Shown here piece by piece: positions 32,052-41,217 of a DNA stretch of 64,000 nt; the stretch's first letter is position 1, and the number at the start of each line of letters is the position of its first letter. A model generated the notes under the pieces. The model did no database searches. It worked only from the letters and a program-made list of their open reading frames with translations, and had not been told where the DNA came from. The translations under genes were made by a program, and so were the position numbers. The DNA comes from Arenibacter sp. 6A1 (GTDB taxonomy: Bacteria > Bacteroidota > Bacteroidia > Flavobacteriales > Flavobacteriaceae). The DNA lies in assembly GCF_012272855.1 (NCBI RefSeq), contig NZ_JAAXCQ010000008.1:1-64000 (forward strand). The letters are read 5' to 3'.

Positions 32052-32710
32052 TATTGTTCGTTAATTTTAATATAGAGGTTCGATGCAATCTGATGCGATA
32101 TCTGCATGTTGTTTTGGTTGATGCTAATGTTTAAAGACCCATCAAACTCTTCTATTTCCAATACTTCTATTTGATGCCCCAAAGCAATATGATTTCGGTC
32201 CAAGAATTTTAAAAAACTTGCCGAAGAATCCTTTACGCCAACACAGACCCCTTTGGTGCCTATTTCCACTTCACTCAACAACTTCCTATCGCGTTCCTTA
32301 AAATCGCCGTTCTTGTCCGGAATGGGGTCGCCGTGCGGATCAAACTTGGGATAATCTAACAACTTATCTAGCCTATCTATTAGCTTATCGCTCTTTATAT
32401 GCTCTAATTGCTCGGCTATATCGTGAATTTCATCCCAGGAAAAATCTAATTTCTCCACTAAAAACACCTCCCAAAGCCTGTGTTTTCTAACAATCCCCAA
32501 GGCGGTTTGCGTTCCCAAATCTGTTAAGGATACCCCTTGGTACCTCTTGTAGTTTACCAAGTCTTTTTCCGACAACTTCTTAATCATATCCGTTACCGAA
32601 GAAGGTTTGGTCTCCATTAGTTCGGCTATCGCATTGGTAGACACAGCTTCCATTCCTTGCCTCCCTAAATGGAATATTGTCTTAATATAATTTTCCTCTG
32701 ACCGTGTCAT
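32051..32710 (-). CDS. mntR: DtxR/MntR-family metal-dependent repressor
   Basis: 219 residues from the ATG at 32710 (MTRSEENYIKTIFHLG). The open frame continues upstream through the promoter but lacks family similarity there. N-terminal winged helix (VSTNAIAELMETKPSSVTDMIKKL), dimerisation domain with metal-site residues (LSFSWDEIHDIAEQLEHI type, KFDPHGDPIP), and a C-terminal SH3-like/FeoA domain (GVCVGVKDSSASFLKFL). First gene of the metal-import operon, which it should repress when metal is plentiful. TAATG overlap with the binding-protein gene. Confidence 0.88.
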   Translation of the reverse strand: MTRSEENYIKTIFHLGRQGMEAVSTNAIAELMETKPSSVTDMIKKLSEKDLVNYKRYQGVSLTDLGTQTALGIVRKHRLWEVFLVEKLDFSWDEIHDIAEQLEHIKSDKLIDRLDKLLDYPKFDPHGDPIPDKNGDFKERDRKLLSEVEIGTKGVCVGVKDSSASFLKFLDRNHIALGHQIEVLEIEEFDGSLNISINQNNMQISHQIASNLYIKINEQ

Positions 32711-32789
32711 TAAATTATTGTTTACACAAAAATACATTTTTAAATCTAAAAACAAATTTTTAGCTTTGCCTAAATTATTATTTACACTA
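32711..32789. promoter_or_regulatory. Divergent control region between mntR operon and TonB receptor
   Basis: 79 bp between two start codons. Minus-strand -7 box TATTTTTG (32734-32727) for mntR and plus-strand TAGCTTTG (32761-32768) for the receptor. A near-palindrome TTTAGCTTTGCCTAAA (32759-32774) overlaps the latter and resembles DtxR/MntR boxes. TAAATTATTGTTTACAC (32711-32727) and TAAATTATTATTTACAC (32771-32787) are direct repeats, one next to each start codon. Confidence 0.7.
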
Positions 32790-35090
32790 ATGAAGAAGAT
32801 AAGTTTTTTAATCCTAATTCTATTGCCTGTCACCTTATTGGCACAAACAAGCACTATTGAAGGACGGGTAAAAGCCGACGGAGAGCCCTTGGCATGGGCA
32901 AGCATACAGTTAGAAGGAACCACTTTAGGGACTACCACGGACGAGGACGGGTATTATACCTTAAAAGCTCCAAAGGGTTCCTACACCCTTTTCTGTAAAA
33001 GTATTGGATACACTACGGGAGAAAAGAAAATTCAACTGCAGACTGCCAAATTAAAGGTTGACTTTAATTTAAAAGAAGACGTCATGGGCTTGGAACAGGT
33101 CGTCGTTACCGGTACCAGAACGGATAAAAGACGGACAGATTCCCCAGTAATCGTAAACCTCATCAACAGTCAAACCCTAGACAATGTGGTGGCGACCAAC
33201 CTTTCGGAGGGCCTTCGTTTTCAGCCGGGATTACGTGTAGAGACCGATTGCCAGACCTGTAATTACACCCAATTGCGAATGAACGGCCTGCAGGGTGGTT
33301 ATTCCCAAATCTTAATCAACGGCCGCCCTATCTTCAGTCCACTTACCGGACTCTACGGTATGGAACAGATACCTTCTAATATGATAGACCGTATAGAAGT
33401 GGTCCGTGGCGGGGTATCGGCACTCTATGGCTCTAGTGCCATTGGGGGTACGGTAAACGTTATCACAAAAATCCCAAAAAACAATAATTACAACCTTACC
33501 TATACCTACCAGAGCATAGACGGGGCTACCAACGATCATATTATAGATGGAAATGCCACGGTGGTTAACGAAAAACGAAATGCAGGAGCTACCTTCTTTG
33601 TCAACAAACGAGACCGAGGTACCTACGATGCCAATGGCGACAATTTTTCGGAATTGCCCCAATTAAAAACCAACTCCTTTGGTACCAACCTTTTTTACCT
33701 TCCGGCAGAAAATCAAAAATTAGAAGCCAGTATCAGCAGTATTAACGAATACCGCTATGGTGGTGAAATAGTAGACAAGCCAGCCCATATGGCCCAACAA
33801 TCCGAAGAAAGAACCCATAATGTACTTATGGGAAGCTTGGATTATCAGATAAATTTTAACGAAGAAAAAAGCTCCTTGATCTTTTATTACGGCGGACAAC
33901 ATACCGATCGCGATCATTATACCGGGATTATTCCGGATGATGAAGAGGAACGCCAAGACTTTTTCGTCTCTCCTCCGTATGGTACCTCTGCGGTTACCAC
34001 CCATCAGGGAGGCATACAGTACAATCATAAGGTAAACACGTTTTTAGGCGGAAAAACCGTCCTTACGGTGGGTGCCGAATATGTATATGACGATGTGTTG
34101 GATATTATAGAGGCTTATAACTATAACATAGACCAGACCACAAAAAACTTCGGTGGCTTTTTTCAAAATGATTGGGATATAACACCAGACTTAAACTTTC
34201 TTAGTGGGTTTAGGGTAGACAAACATAATTTGCTAGAGAAGGCTATTGTTAGCCCAAGACTTTCCCTGCTCTACAAATGGAACAAGGAAACCCAGTTTAG
34301 ACTAGGATGGGGAACCGGATTCCGCGCCCCACAGGCTTTTGATACCGATTTGCACATTGCTTTTTCCGGTGGCGGGATATCTAGGATTTCCCTGGCCGAT
34401 GACCTATGGGAAGAACGCTCTAACAGCTTTACGGCTTCTATTAATTACGATAAGGCTACGGAACATTTTATTGCAGGTTTTACCTTGGAAGGATTCTATA
34501 CCAATCTAAAGGATGCTTTTTATTTATTTCCTTTGGGTGAAGACCAGTTTGGCGAGCAATTTGAAAAAAGAAACGGTAGCGGCGCTACTGTGAAGGGTAT
34601 TACCTTGGAAACAAGGGCCAATTTTGACTATGTGCTACAAATAGATGCCGGAGTAACCGTACAGTCGAGCCTTTTTAAAGATGCTGTTCTTAATATAGAC
34701 GGCTTGGCCCCAAAAAGGGAGTTTTTAAGGACGCCAGATACCTACGGGTATGCGACCCTCACCTATACGCCTACCAAAAAGATTAACATAAGTACCAATT
34801 TGGTATATACTGGCACTATGGATATCGCTCATTTTGGAGGAGAAGGCACTGGCCAATTGGTAGATGAGTATGTTAGCTCGCCCTCCTTTACAGAATTAAG
34901 CCTCAGAGCGGGCTACACTTTCGAATTTCCCAATACAAGTACTGCGGTGGAATTATTTACTGGGGTAAAGAACCTTACCAATGCTTATCAGCAAGATTTT
35001 GATCTGAACAAAAACAGGGATAGCAATTATATATATGGACCAGGATTACCAAGAACCATATTTGCCGGAATTCGCATAAAATCTTTTTAA
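32790..35090 (+). CDS. TonB-dependent receptor in the metal regulon
   Basis: 766 residues from the ATG at 32790, which begins a signal peptide (KKISFLILILLPVTLLAQ). Carboxypeptidase-like regulatory domain ~22-105, then a plug domain (SEGLRFQPGLRVETDCQTCN; IEVVRGGVSALYGSSAIGGT) and a 22-strand barrel ending in the aromatic-rich IFAGIRIKSF. The plug contains a DCQTC pair, unusual and possibly metal-related. Divergent from mntR with shared control sequence, so manganese (or iron) uptake across the outer membrane is the best guess; the substrate is unproven. Confidence 0.9.
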   Translation: MKKISFLILILLPVTLLAQTSTIEGRVKADGEPLAWASIQLEGTTLGTTTDEDGYYTLKAPKGSYTLFCKSIGYTTGEKKIQLQTAKLKVDFNLKEDVMGLEQVVVTGTRTDKRRTDSPVIVNLINSQTLDNVVATNLSEGLRFQPGLRVETDCQTCNYTQLRMNGLQGGYSQILINGRPIFSPLTGLYGMEQIPSNMIDRIEVVRGGVSALYGSSAIGGTVNVITKIPKNNNYNLTYTYQSIDGATNDHIIDGNATVVNEKRNAGATFFVNKRDRGTYDANGDNFSELPQLKTNSFGTNLFYLPAENQKLEASISSINEYRYGGEIVDKPAHMAQQSEERTHNVLMGSLDYQINFNEEKSSLIFYYGGQHTDRDHYTGIIPDDEEERQDFFVSPPYGTSAVTTHQGGIQYNHKVNTFLGGKTVLTVGAEYVYDDVLDIIEAYNYNIDQTTKNFGGFFQNDWDITPDLNFLSGFRVDKHNLLEKAIVSPRLSLLYKWNKETQFRLGWGTGFRAPQAFDTDLHIAFSGGGISRISLADDLWEERSNSFTASINYDKATEHFIAGFTLEGFYTNLKDAFYLFPLGEDQFGEQFEKRNGSGATVKGITLETRANFDYVLQIDAGVTVQSSLFKDAVLNIDGLAPKREFLRTPDTYGYATLTYTPTKKINISTNLVYTGTMDIAHFGGEGTGQLVDEYVSSPSFTELSLRAGYTFEFPNTSTAVELFTGVKNLTNAYQQDFDLNKNRDSNYIYGPGLPRTIFAGIRIKSF

Positions 35091-35092
35091 AC

Positions 35093-35578
35093 ATGTACAA
35101 AAAAGCAACATGTCTATTATTTATTATGACCAGCCTACTGTTCTTCAGTACGGCTGGTCTTGCTCAAACGCAAGGACAGATAAATTGGCTAAGCTTTGCA
35201 CAATTGGAAGATTCCCTTAGGGTGGCACCCAAAAAAGTATTCATCGATTTTTATGCAGACTGGTGCGGCCCTTGCCTAAAAATGCAAGAAGTAGCCTTTA
35301 AGGACCCAGAAGTAATTCGAATTATAAACTCCGATTTCTATGCCGTACAAATGAATGTAGAAACAAGGGACACCATTTATTTTGGTCAACAAATTTTTGT
35401 CAATAAAAGATGGAAAAAACGCAATCCAATACACGAAATCCCGTTATTAATGGCCAGTAGGAAAGATGCTCCTTTTACCCTGCCTGCCCTAGTATTCCTC
35501 GATGAGAATTTTAAGGCGACGGCCCGGTATTTTCAATATTTAGACCCCCAACAACTACTTGCTATTTTACAAAAATAG
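35093..35578 (+). CDS. Secreted thioredoxin-like protein
   Basis: 161 residues. Signal peptide ending about residue 24 (FFSTAGLAQ). Thioredoxin fold with active site DWCGPC in DFYADWCGPCLKMQEVAF, and the cis-Pro region FTLPALVFLDEN. It follows the TonB receptor by 2 bp, so it is co-transcribed. It may keep the receptor's CxxC pair or another periplasmic thiol reduced; that link is inference from adjacency. Confidence 0.88.
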   Translation: MYKKATCLLFIMTSLLFFSTAGLAQTQGQINWLSFAQLEDSLRVAPKKVFIDFYADWCGPCLKMQEVAFKDPEVIRIINSDFYAVQMNVETRDTIYFGQQIFVNKRWKKRNPIHEIPLLMASRKDAPFTLPALVFLDENFKATARYFQYLDPQQLLAILQK

Positions 35579-35638
35579 TACAGTCCCACTTCCAGACAAT
35601 CTTATGGAACTATTGGGGAGCACCAAGATTATAATTTG

Positions 35639-35646
35639 TATTTTTG
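35639..35646 (+). promoter_or_regulatory. -7 promoter box TATTTTTG of the lycopene cyclase gene
   Basis: TAnnTTTG box 73 bp before the ATG at 35719. It rules out starts in this region and supports the chosen start. Confidence 0.55.
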
Positions 35647-35718
35647 AAGGGATCACAGCGGTTTAGGACAAACATATCTCCTGAGATTGCAAGAGTACAT
35701 TATACAGATTATATTTTC

Positions 35719-36861
35719 ATGACCACATACGATTATATTATTGTTGGCGCTGGCGCAGCCGGATTAATGCTTGCCGATGCCCTGGGAAAAGACCCTTTTT
35801 TTTCCAATACCACTATTTTAATCCTAGAAAAAGACAGTAAACAGCACAATGATCGCACTTGGTGTTTTTGGGAACCGGGTGAAGGTAGCTTTACCCCTAT
35901 CCTTCACAAAAGCTGGAACCAGCTCTTTTTTGCCGGCAAGGCCTATTCTGAAAACATGGCCACAGCGCCTTACACATATAAAATGGTCCGAGGCAGGGAC
36001 TTTTATATTTCCTATTTGGAGCGTTTAAAAAAGTATCCCAATATTTCCTTTGCCAACAGAACGGTTACAGGCATAAAAGATAAAACCACCGAAGTGGAGG
36101 TCGCTACCGATAAAGAGACTTTTACGGCCAAAAAGGTATTTAACAGTGCATTTGATTATCACAAGTTATTGCAGCAAGACCAATACCCTGTTCTACAACA
36201 ACACTTTTTAGGATGGTTTGTAAAAACCGTAAAACCCACCTTTCATCCAGACCGAGCTACCTTTATGGATTTTTCCATTCCACAAAATGGGAATACCAGG
36301 TTTATGTACGTATTACCAAGCTCGGAAACGGAAGCCCTCATAGAATACACCCTTTTCTCTAAAAAAGTGTTGTCGCAAAGCGAATATGAAGATGCCCTAA
36401 CAACCTATCTTAAAGAAAACCTGGGGTGCGATGACTATGAAATAACAGCCGTTGAAAAAGGGAATATTCCAATGAGCTGTTTTGACTATAATACTTTTAA
36501 CAGCCAAAATGTATTGCATATAGGAATTGCCGGAGGCTGGGCAAAAGCCAGTTCTGGTTATACTTTTATGCCTTCCTTTAAAAAATCGAAGCAATTGGTG
36601 CAGTTTCTAAAAACGGAAAAGCCCTTACATACCTTCCTTAAAAAAGATCGCTTCTGGTTCTACGACTTGCTGTTATTAGATATTTTGGACCATGACAATA
36701 GTCAGGGCCGTTTAATTTTTGAGCAGCTTTTTAAAAACCAAACTCCCAAAAAAATCTTTAAATTCCTGGATGAGGAAACAACCCTATGGGAAGACCTACA
36801 AATTATTGCTGCCTGCCCTAAATTACTATTTATTAAAGCGCTGTTGCGCAGGTTGCTGTAA
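35719..36861 (+). CDS. crtY: Lycopene beta-cyclase
   Basis: 380 residues from ATG 35719 (MTTYDYIIVGAGAAGLMLAD), which places the dinucleotide-binding motif VGAGAAG right at the N-terminus; an earlier TTG lies inside the promoter. The CrtY-type signature DRTWCFWEPGEG is present, and GWAKASSGYTFMPS late in the protein is the usual second motif. It cyclises lycopene ends into beta rings, giving beta-carotene for zeaxanthin-type pigments of flavobacteria. Convergent with a polyprenyl synthase gene whose stop codon is 7 bp away. Confidence 0.93.
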   Translation: MTTYDYIIVGAGAAGLMLADALGKDPFFSNTTILILEKDSKQHNDRTWCFWEPGEGSFTPILHKSWNQLFFAGKAYSENMATAPYTYKMVRGRDFYISYLERLKKYPNISFANRTVTGIKDKTTEVEVATDKETFTAKKVFNSAFDYHKLLQQDQYPVLQQHFLGWFVKTVKPTFHPDRATFMDFSIPQNGNTRFMYVLPSSETEALIEYTLFSKKVLSQSEYEDALTTYLKENLGCDDYEITAVEKGNIPMSCFDYNTFNSQNVLHIGIAGGWAKASSGYTFMPSFKKSKQLVQFLKTEKPLHTFLKKDRFWFYDLLLLDILDHDNSQGRLIFEQLFKNQTPKKIFKFLDEETTLWEDLQIIAACPKLLFIKALLRRLL

Positions 36862-36868
36862 CCTCTTT

Positions 36869-37843
36869 TTACACCTCTCGTTGCATAAGGGAGGTTCCAA
36901 AGGCCCTTAGCAGTTGTTTTTTATCCTCGCTCACGTTCAGTAATTCTAAAGTTTTAAACGCTTTTTCGGTATAGTCCTCTATTTCCTGAAGGGTACGGGT
37001 AACGGCATTGGTGTCTACAAACAATTCCTTCACCGTGGCTATTTTATGGGCCGCATCTTGTGGCTTTATAGAAAATAGGTGCTCTAGTTCCCTTTTTTGT
37101 TCAGGACTCCCCATTTCCAAGGCTTTTAAATACAAGAAGGTCTTTTTATTTTCAATAATATCACCTCCTACCTGTTTCCCAAAGGTCTTTGGATCACCAA
37201 AGGCATCTAAATAGTCGTCTTGTAATTGAAAGGCGATTCCAAGGTTTTTCCCAAAATCGTAAATAAGGTCCTGACTATCTTCCCTAGTTTCGGCAATAAT
37301 AGCCCCCATTTTCATGGCCGCAGCCACCAATACGGCTGTTTTATAGGCAATCATCCTAAGGTATTCGGGGATACTTACATCGTCTCTTTCCTCAAAATCT
37401 ACATCGTATTGTTGTCCTTCACATACCTGCATAGCAGTTTGGCTAAACAAATGCATCAATTCTTTGAAGGCTTGTGGCGGATAACTCTCAAAAAGTTGGT
37501 AACTATAAATAAGCATGGCATCACCAGACAATATTCCGGTATTCACATCCCACTTCTTATGTACAGTTTCCTTTCCCCTTCGCAAAGGAGCCTCATCCAT
37601 GATATCGTCATGTACCAACGAAAAATTATGAAAAACTTCAATGGCCAAGGCAGCATCAAAGGCTTTTTTGTAATCGGCGCCAAAAATTTCGGCCGACATA
37701 AGGGTTAGCACAGGACGCAAACGTTTCCCGCCCAATCCAAGAATATAGGTGATGGGTTCGTATAAGTTTTTTGGTTCCTTGGTCGCTATCTTAGTTTCCA
37801 TATAGGAAAGAAAATCTTCGCGGTACTGTTCGATGCTGTGCAT
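36869..37843 (-). CDS. Polyprenyl diphosphate synthase (farnesyl/geranylgeranyl type)
   Basis: 324 residues. First aspartate-rich motif VHDDIMD with following RRGK, second motif QLQDDYLDAFGD, and the substrate residues GGKRLRP near the N-terminus (about residue 34). It condenses IPP with an allylic diphosphate in the cytoplasm. The chain length (C15 or C20) is set by residues before the first Asp motif and cannot be decided here. Next to crtY, a geranylgeranyl product for carotenoids is plausible. Confidence 0.92.
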   Translation of the reverse strand: MHSIEQYREDFLSYMETKIATKEPKNLYEPITYILGLGGKRLRPVLTLMSAEIFGADYKKAFDAALAIEVFHNFSLVHDDIMDEAPLRRGKETVHKKWDVNTGILSGDAMLIYSYQLFESYPPQAFKELMHLFSQTAMQVCEGQQYDVDFEERDDVSIPEYLRMIAYKTAVLVAAAMKMGAIIAETREDSQDLIYDFGKNLGIAFQLQDDYLDAFGDPKTFGKQVGGDIIENKKTFLYLKALEMGSPEQKRELEHLFSIKPQDAAHKIATVKELFVDTNAVTRTLQEIEDYTEKAFKTLELLNVSEDKKQLLRAFGTSLMQREV

Positions 37844-37859
37844 AAAGCCAATTTTTTTT

Positions 37860-37867
37860 CAAAAATA
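37860..37867 (-). promoter_or_regulatory. -7 promoter box TATTTTTG of the polyprenyl synthase gene
   Basis: CAAAAATA on the plus strand, 17 bp upstream of the start codon, reading left. Confidence 0.55.
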
Positions 37868-37966
37868 CACTAAATCAAATCACTTCCAATTCTAAAGTAA
37901 AATCCTTTCCCTTGCTCCCCAATTATCATTCCTTTCACCAAAACTAAAATACTCTGGAAACTTTTA

Positions 37967-37995
37967 TTGTTTTTTTAGTTTCCTTCGTATCTTTG
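37967..37995 (+). promoter_or_regulatory. Promoter of the TetR-led efflux operon
   Basis: TTG (37967-37969), 18-base spacer, TATCTTTG (37988-37995). The ATG of the TetR gene follows after 9 bases, i.e. a nearly leaderless message. Confidence 0.65.
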
Positions 37996-38004
37996 CAGCC
38001 TGTT

Positions 38005-38610
38005 ATGAAAGAAATAATTTTAGATAAGGCCACAGAGATGTTTTTGAACCTAGGGTTTAAAAGTGTTACCATGGACGATTTGGCCCAGGAATTGGGAATT
38101 TCCAAAAAAACCATTTATACCCACTTTAATAATAAAACCAAACTGATAGAGGCCTGTACTATGCAGGTATACGGCGCCATAACCCAAGGGATAGACACTA
38201 TATGTGCTTTGAACAAGGATCCTATTTCTGAACTGTACGAGATTAAAAAGTTTGTGATGATCCACCTGAAAAACGAACAGTCTTCGCCCCAGTACCAGCT
38301 ACAGAAATACTACCCAAAAATTTATGACACTATTCGGCAAAAGCAATTTGAACACGTACAGGATTGTGTCGTCGAAAATATGGAAAGAGGAATTGCAGAG
38401 GGGATCTATCGAAAAAATTTAGACGTAAATTTTGCTTCTAGGATATATTTTTCCGGGATTACCAGCATTAAGGATCACTCCATTTTCCCCACCGACCTTT
38501 TTCTTATAACCGATTTAATGGACAATTTTTTGGAATACCATCTTCGCGGTATCATCAATAAGGAAGGCCGTAAAATTTTAAATAATTTAATAGACGCTAA
38601 CATCGATTAA
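38005..38610 (+). CDS. TetR-family transcriptional regulator of the second RND operon
   Basis: 201 residues from ATG 38005; a TTG four codons earlier lies in the -7 box. N-terminal TetR DNA-binding domain (ATEMFLNLGFKSVTMDDLAQ; LGISKKTIYTHFNNKTKLI), then an all-helical ligand and dimer domain. It heads the operon TetR-TolC-MFP-RND and presumably represses it until a substrate binds. No clear palindrome was found in the short promoter region. Confidence 0.9.
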   Translation: MKEIILDKATEMFLNLGFKSVTMDDLAQELGISKKTIYTHFNNKTKLIEACTMQVYGAITQGIDTICALNKDPISELYEIKKFVMIHLKNEQSSPQYQLQKYYPKIYDTIRQKQFEHVQDCVVENMERGIAEGIYRKNLDVNFASRIYFSGITSIKDHSIFPTDLFLITDLMDNFLEYHLRGIINKEGRKILNNLIDANID

Positions 38611-38653
38611 TAAACACTACATGCTTCATTTAGACAATCAACAATTAAAACAC

Positions 38654-39991
38654 ATGAGGAATAGCATATTTGCCTTTGTGGCGCTTTTCACCGTCCTTCT
38701 TGGTAATTCTCAGGAACAACCCCATAGTTTCACCTTAGAGGAAGCTATAAGTTTTGCCTTGGAAAACAATTATCAGACCATTAATGCAGATAGGGATTTA
38801 TTGGATGCCAAAAAGCAAAAATGGGAAACTATAGCCACAGGGCTCCCTCAGATAAACGGAGATATCGGCTATCAAAACCAGCTGAAACAACAAGTTTCCT
38901 TGATTCCTGCCGAGTTTGGCGGGGGAACGCCAGGAACTTTTATTCCGGTCGTCTTTGGACAACCACAAACGGCCAATGCCAAAGTTACCCTAAAGCAACA
39001 AATTTTTGACGGCTCTTATATCGTTGGGATACAGGCTGCAAGGACCTTTATTAATTACAGCAAAAACAATAAGGAAAAAACAGACCTTGAGGTCCGTAAG
39101 GCAGTAGTAGAAGCCTATGGCAATGTGTTATTGGCACAAGAGAGCATTAGCATATTAGAAAAAAACAAGGTCAACTTGGAAAAGAACCTCTTGGAGTCAC
39201 AAAAACTATTCGAGAACGGTTTGGGAGATGAAGAAAGTGCTGAGCAGTTGCAAATCACCCTCTCTTCGGTAGACAATCAACTTAAAAACTCCATCCGTCT
39301 AGAGGGCATTACCCAGCAGATGTTAAATTTAATCATGGGGATCGATATTGAAGCGCCAACACAACTGAAAGATAACCTCAACGATTTGGCACAGAACCAG
39401 ATCCGTTTAGATTTATTGGATTCCGATTTTGTGATCGATAACAATGTCGATTTTAAAATAATCACTAATCTAAACGAACAAAGGGCTTTAGAGCTAAAAC
39501 TGCAAAAAAGCATGGCCTTGCCAAAACTTAACGCTTTTATCAATTATGGCAGCACCTCCTATAGCGATAGCTTCAACTTTTTCAGCAATGATGCCGAATG
39601 GTTCGATGCCTCCGTATTTGGGGTAGATTTAACGATTCCTATATTTAGTTCTCTAGGAAGATCGGCCAAAACACAACGTGCCAAAATTGCTTTGGATAAG
39701 GCAAAAACACAGCTGAAAGAAACAGCACAAAACTTAAGGCTAGAACACCAAAGTGCCAAAAGCAACTATTTGTTCGCTATTGAAGAATACCAAACCGCCA
39801 AGGAGAACTTAGGTTTGGCAGAACGCATCGAACATAAAAATCAGATAAAATTTACAGAAGGACTTGCCTCTAGTTTTGAACTACGACAGGCCCAAACCCA
39901 ACTCTATACGGCCCAACAAGAATATTTACAATCCATGGTAAATGTCATCAATCAGAAAACAGCCTTGGAAACCGTATTGAATAAAAAATAA
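38654..39991 (+). CDS. TolC-family outer-membrane efflux protein
   Basis: 445 residues from ATG 38654, directly preceding a signal peptide (MRNSIFAFVALFTVLLGNSQ). An in-frame ATG at 38621 adds 11 residues that would bury the signal, so the shorter form is preferred. No lipobox, unlike the outer-membrane protein of the first pump. Two outer-membrane efflux repeats with long coiled-coil helices rich in Gln, Lys and Ala (LEVRKAVVEAYGNVLLAQES; GLASSFELRQAQTQLYTAQQ). It forms the exit duct for the MFP and RND proteins encoded downstream. Confidence 0.9.
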   Translation: MRNSIFAFVALFTVLLGNSQEQPHSFTLEEAISFALENNYQTINADRDLLDAKKQKWETIATGLPQINGDIGYQNQLKQQVSLIPAEFGGGTPGTFIPVVFGQPQTANAKVTLKQQIFDGSYIVGIQAARTFINYSKNNKEKTDLEVRKAVVEAYGNVLLAQESISILEKNKVNLEKNLLESQKLFENGLGDEESAEQLQITLSSVDNQLKNSIRLEGITQQMLNLIMGIDIEAPTQLKDNLNDLAQNQIRLDLLDSDFVIDNNVDFKIITNLNEQRALELKLQKSMALPKLNAFINYGSTSYSDSFNFFSNDAEWFDASVFGVDLTIPIFSSLGRSAKTQRAKIALDKAKTQLKETAQNLRLEHQSAKSNYLFAIEEYQTAKENLGLAERIEHKNQIKFTEGLASSFELRQAQTQLYTAQQEYLQSMVNVINQKTALETVLNKK

Positions 39992-40041
39992 GATTGAAAC
40001 ACAATCAAAAACTAACACTATCTATCTCTAATACTCATACA

Positions 40042-41211
40042 ATGAAAAAAATAGTATCCTTATTCGTTACTGGAATTTTACTTTCCTCTTGCGGAGATAC
40101 CCCATCATCATCCATAGAAAACTTAATTTCCGAAGGAAACCTTGAGGCCATTCGCCAAAAGAAAACCGAAATTTCGGCACAACAGAAAGAATTAAACAAA
40201 GAAATAAGACAATTAGATTCTGTCATTGCTCTACTCGACCAGAACAATAATTTTCCCTTGGTTACTACTGTAGTGTCCAAAACGGAAAAATTTAATCACT
40301 ATCTAGATCTACTAGGCGATGTAAAAACAAAGCAGAACGTATTGATCTATCCAGAATCCCAAGGCCTATTACAAAAGGTATATGTCACAAAAGGACAACA
40401 GGTAACTAAGGGCCAACTATTGGCTACCATAGACGATGGTGGTCTAAGCAGCCAATTGGCACAGTTAAAAACCCAGGCAGCCCTGGCACAAACAACTTTT
40501 GAGCGTCAAAAGCGTTTATGGGAACAAAAAATAGGATCCGAAATTCAGTACTTGCAGGCCAAAGCCAATTATGAAGGAACCAATAACAACGTAAAACAAT
40601 TGGAAAGCCAATTGAGCAAATCTAATATAAGAGCTCCTTTTTCGGGTATTATAGATGATGTAATCAAGGATCAAGGTACGGTTGTCGCTCCTGGTCCCGG
40701 TTCCGAAATATTTAGGATTATCAATCTTTCCGAAATGTATATAGAGGTAGAAGTTCCCGAAAACTATATCAATACGGTCACCAAAGGGAAAGAAGCCATC
40801 GTTTATTTCCCCATCTTGGGCGATAGTGTTGTGACCAGTATCCGTGAAACCGGAAACTACATCAACCCTAGCAATCGTTCCTTTGCCATAGAAATTCCGG
40901 TTCCCAACAAAAATGGGATGATAAAACCCAACCTCAACGCCAAGGTGAGCATTAACGACTATACCAATGAGAATGCCATATTACTGCCACAAGGTATCAT
41001 CTCAGAAAATGCCATGGGCGAACAATATGCTTATGTGGCACTTTCTCCCAATGCAGACGGTGAAGCTAGGGCCCAGAAGACCGTTATTGCTACCGGAAAA
41101 ACCCAAGGGGCTTATATAGAAGTGCTTTCTGGCATTGACGCTGGCATGCACGTGATCAAAGAGGGAGCAAGAAGTGTAAAAGACGGACAAATCGTAAAAA
41201 TATTAAACTAA
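40042..41211 (+). CDS. RND periplasmic adaptor lipoprotein (membrane fusion protein)
   Basis: 389 residues from ATG 40042, which gives a lipoprotein signal (lipobox LLSSC); the frame is open further upstream to a TTG. A coiled-coil segment (residues ~30-70, EISAQQKELNKEIRQLDSVI) precedes the usual adaptor domains: lipoyl half motifs (LLQKVYVTKGQQVTKGQLLA and RAPFSGIIDDVIKDQGTVV), helical hairpin, beta barrel, membrane-proximal domain. The extra N-terminal coiled coil is common in Bacteroidota adaptors. Followed after 6 bp by the RND gene. Confidence 0.92.
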   Translation: MKKIVSLFVTGILLSSCGDTPSSSIENLISEGNLEAIRQKKTEISAQQKELNKEIRQLDSVIALLDQNNNFPLVTTVVSKTEKFNHYLDLLGDVKTKQNVLIYPESQGLLQKVYVTKGQQVTKGQLLATIDDGGLSSQLAQLKTQAALAQTTFERQKRLWEQKIGSEIQYLQAKANYEGTNNNVKQLESQLSKSNIRAPFSGIIDDVIKDQGTVVAPGPGSEIFRIINLSEMYIEVEVPENYINTVTKGKEAIVYFPILGDSVVTSIRETGNYINPSNRSFAIEIPVPNKNGMIKPNLNAKVSINDYTNENAILLPQGIISENAMGEQYAYVALSPNADGEARAQKTVIATGKTQGAYIEVLSGIDAGMHVIKEGARSVKDGQIVKILN

Positions 41212-41217
41212 GGGTCC

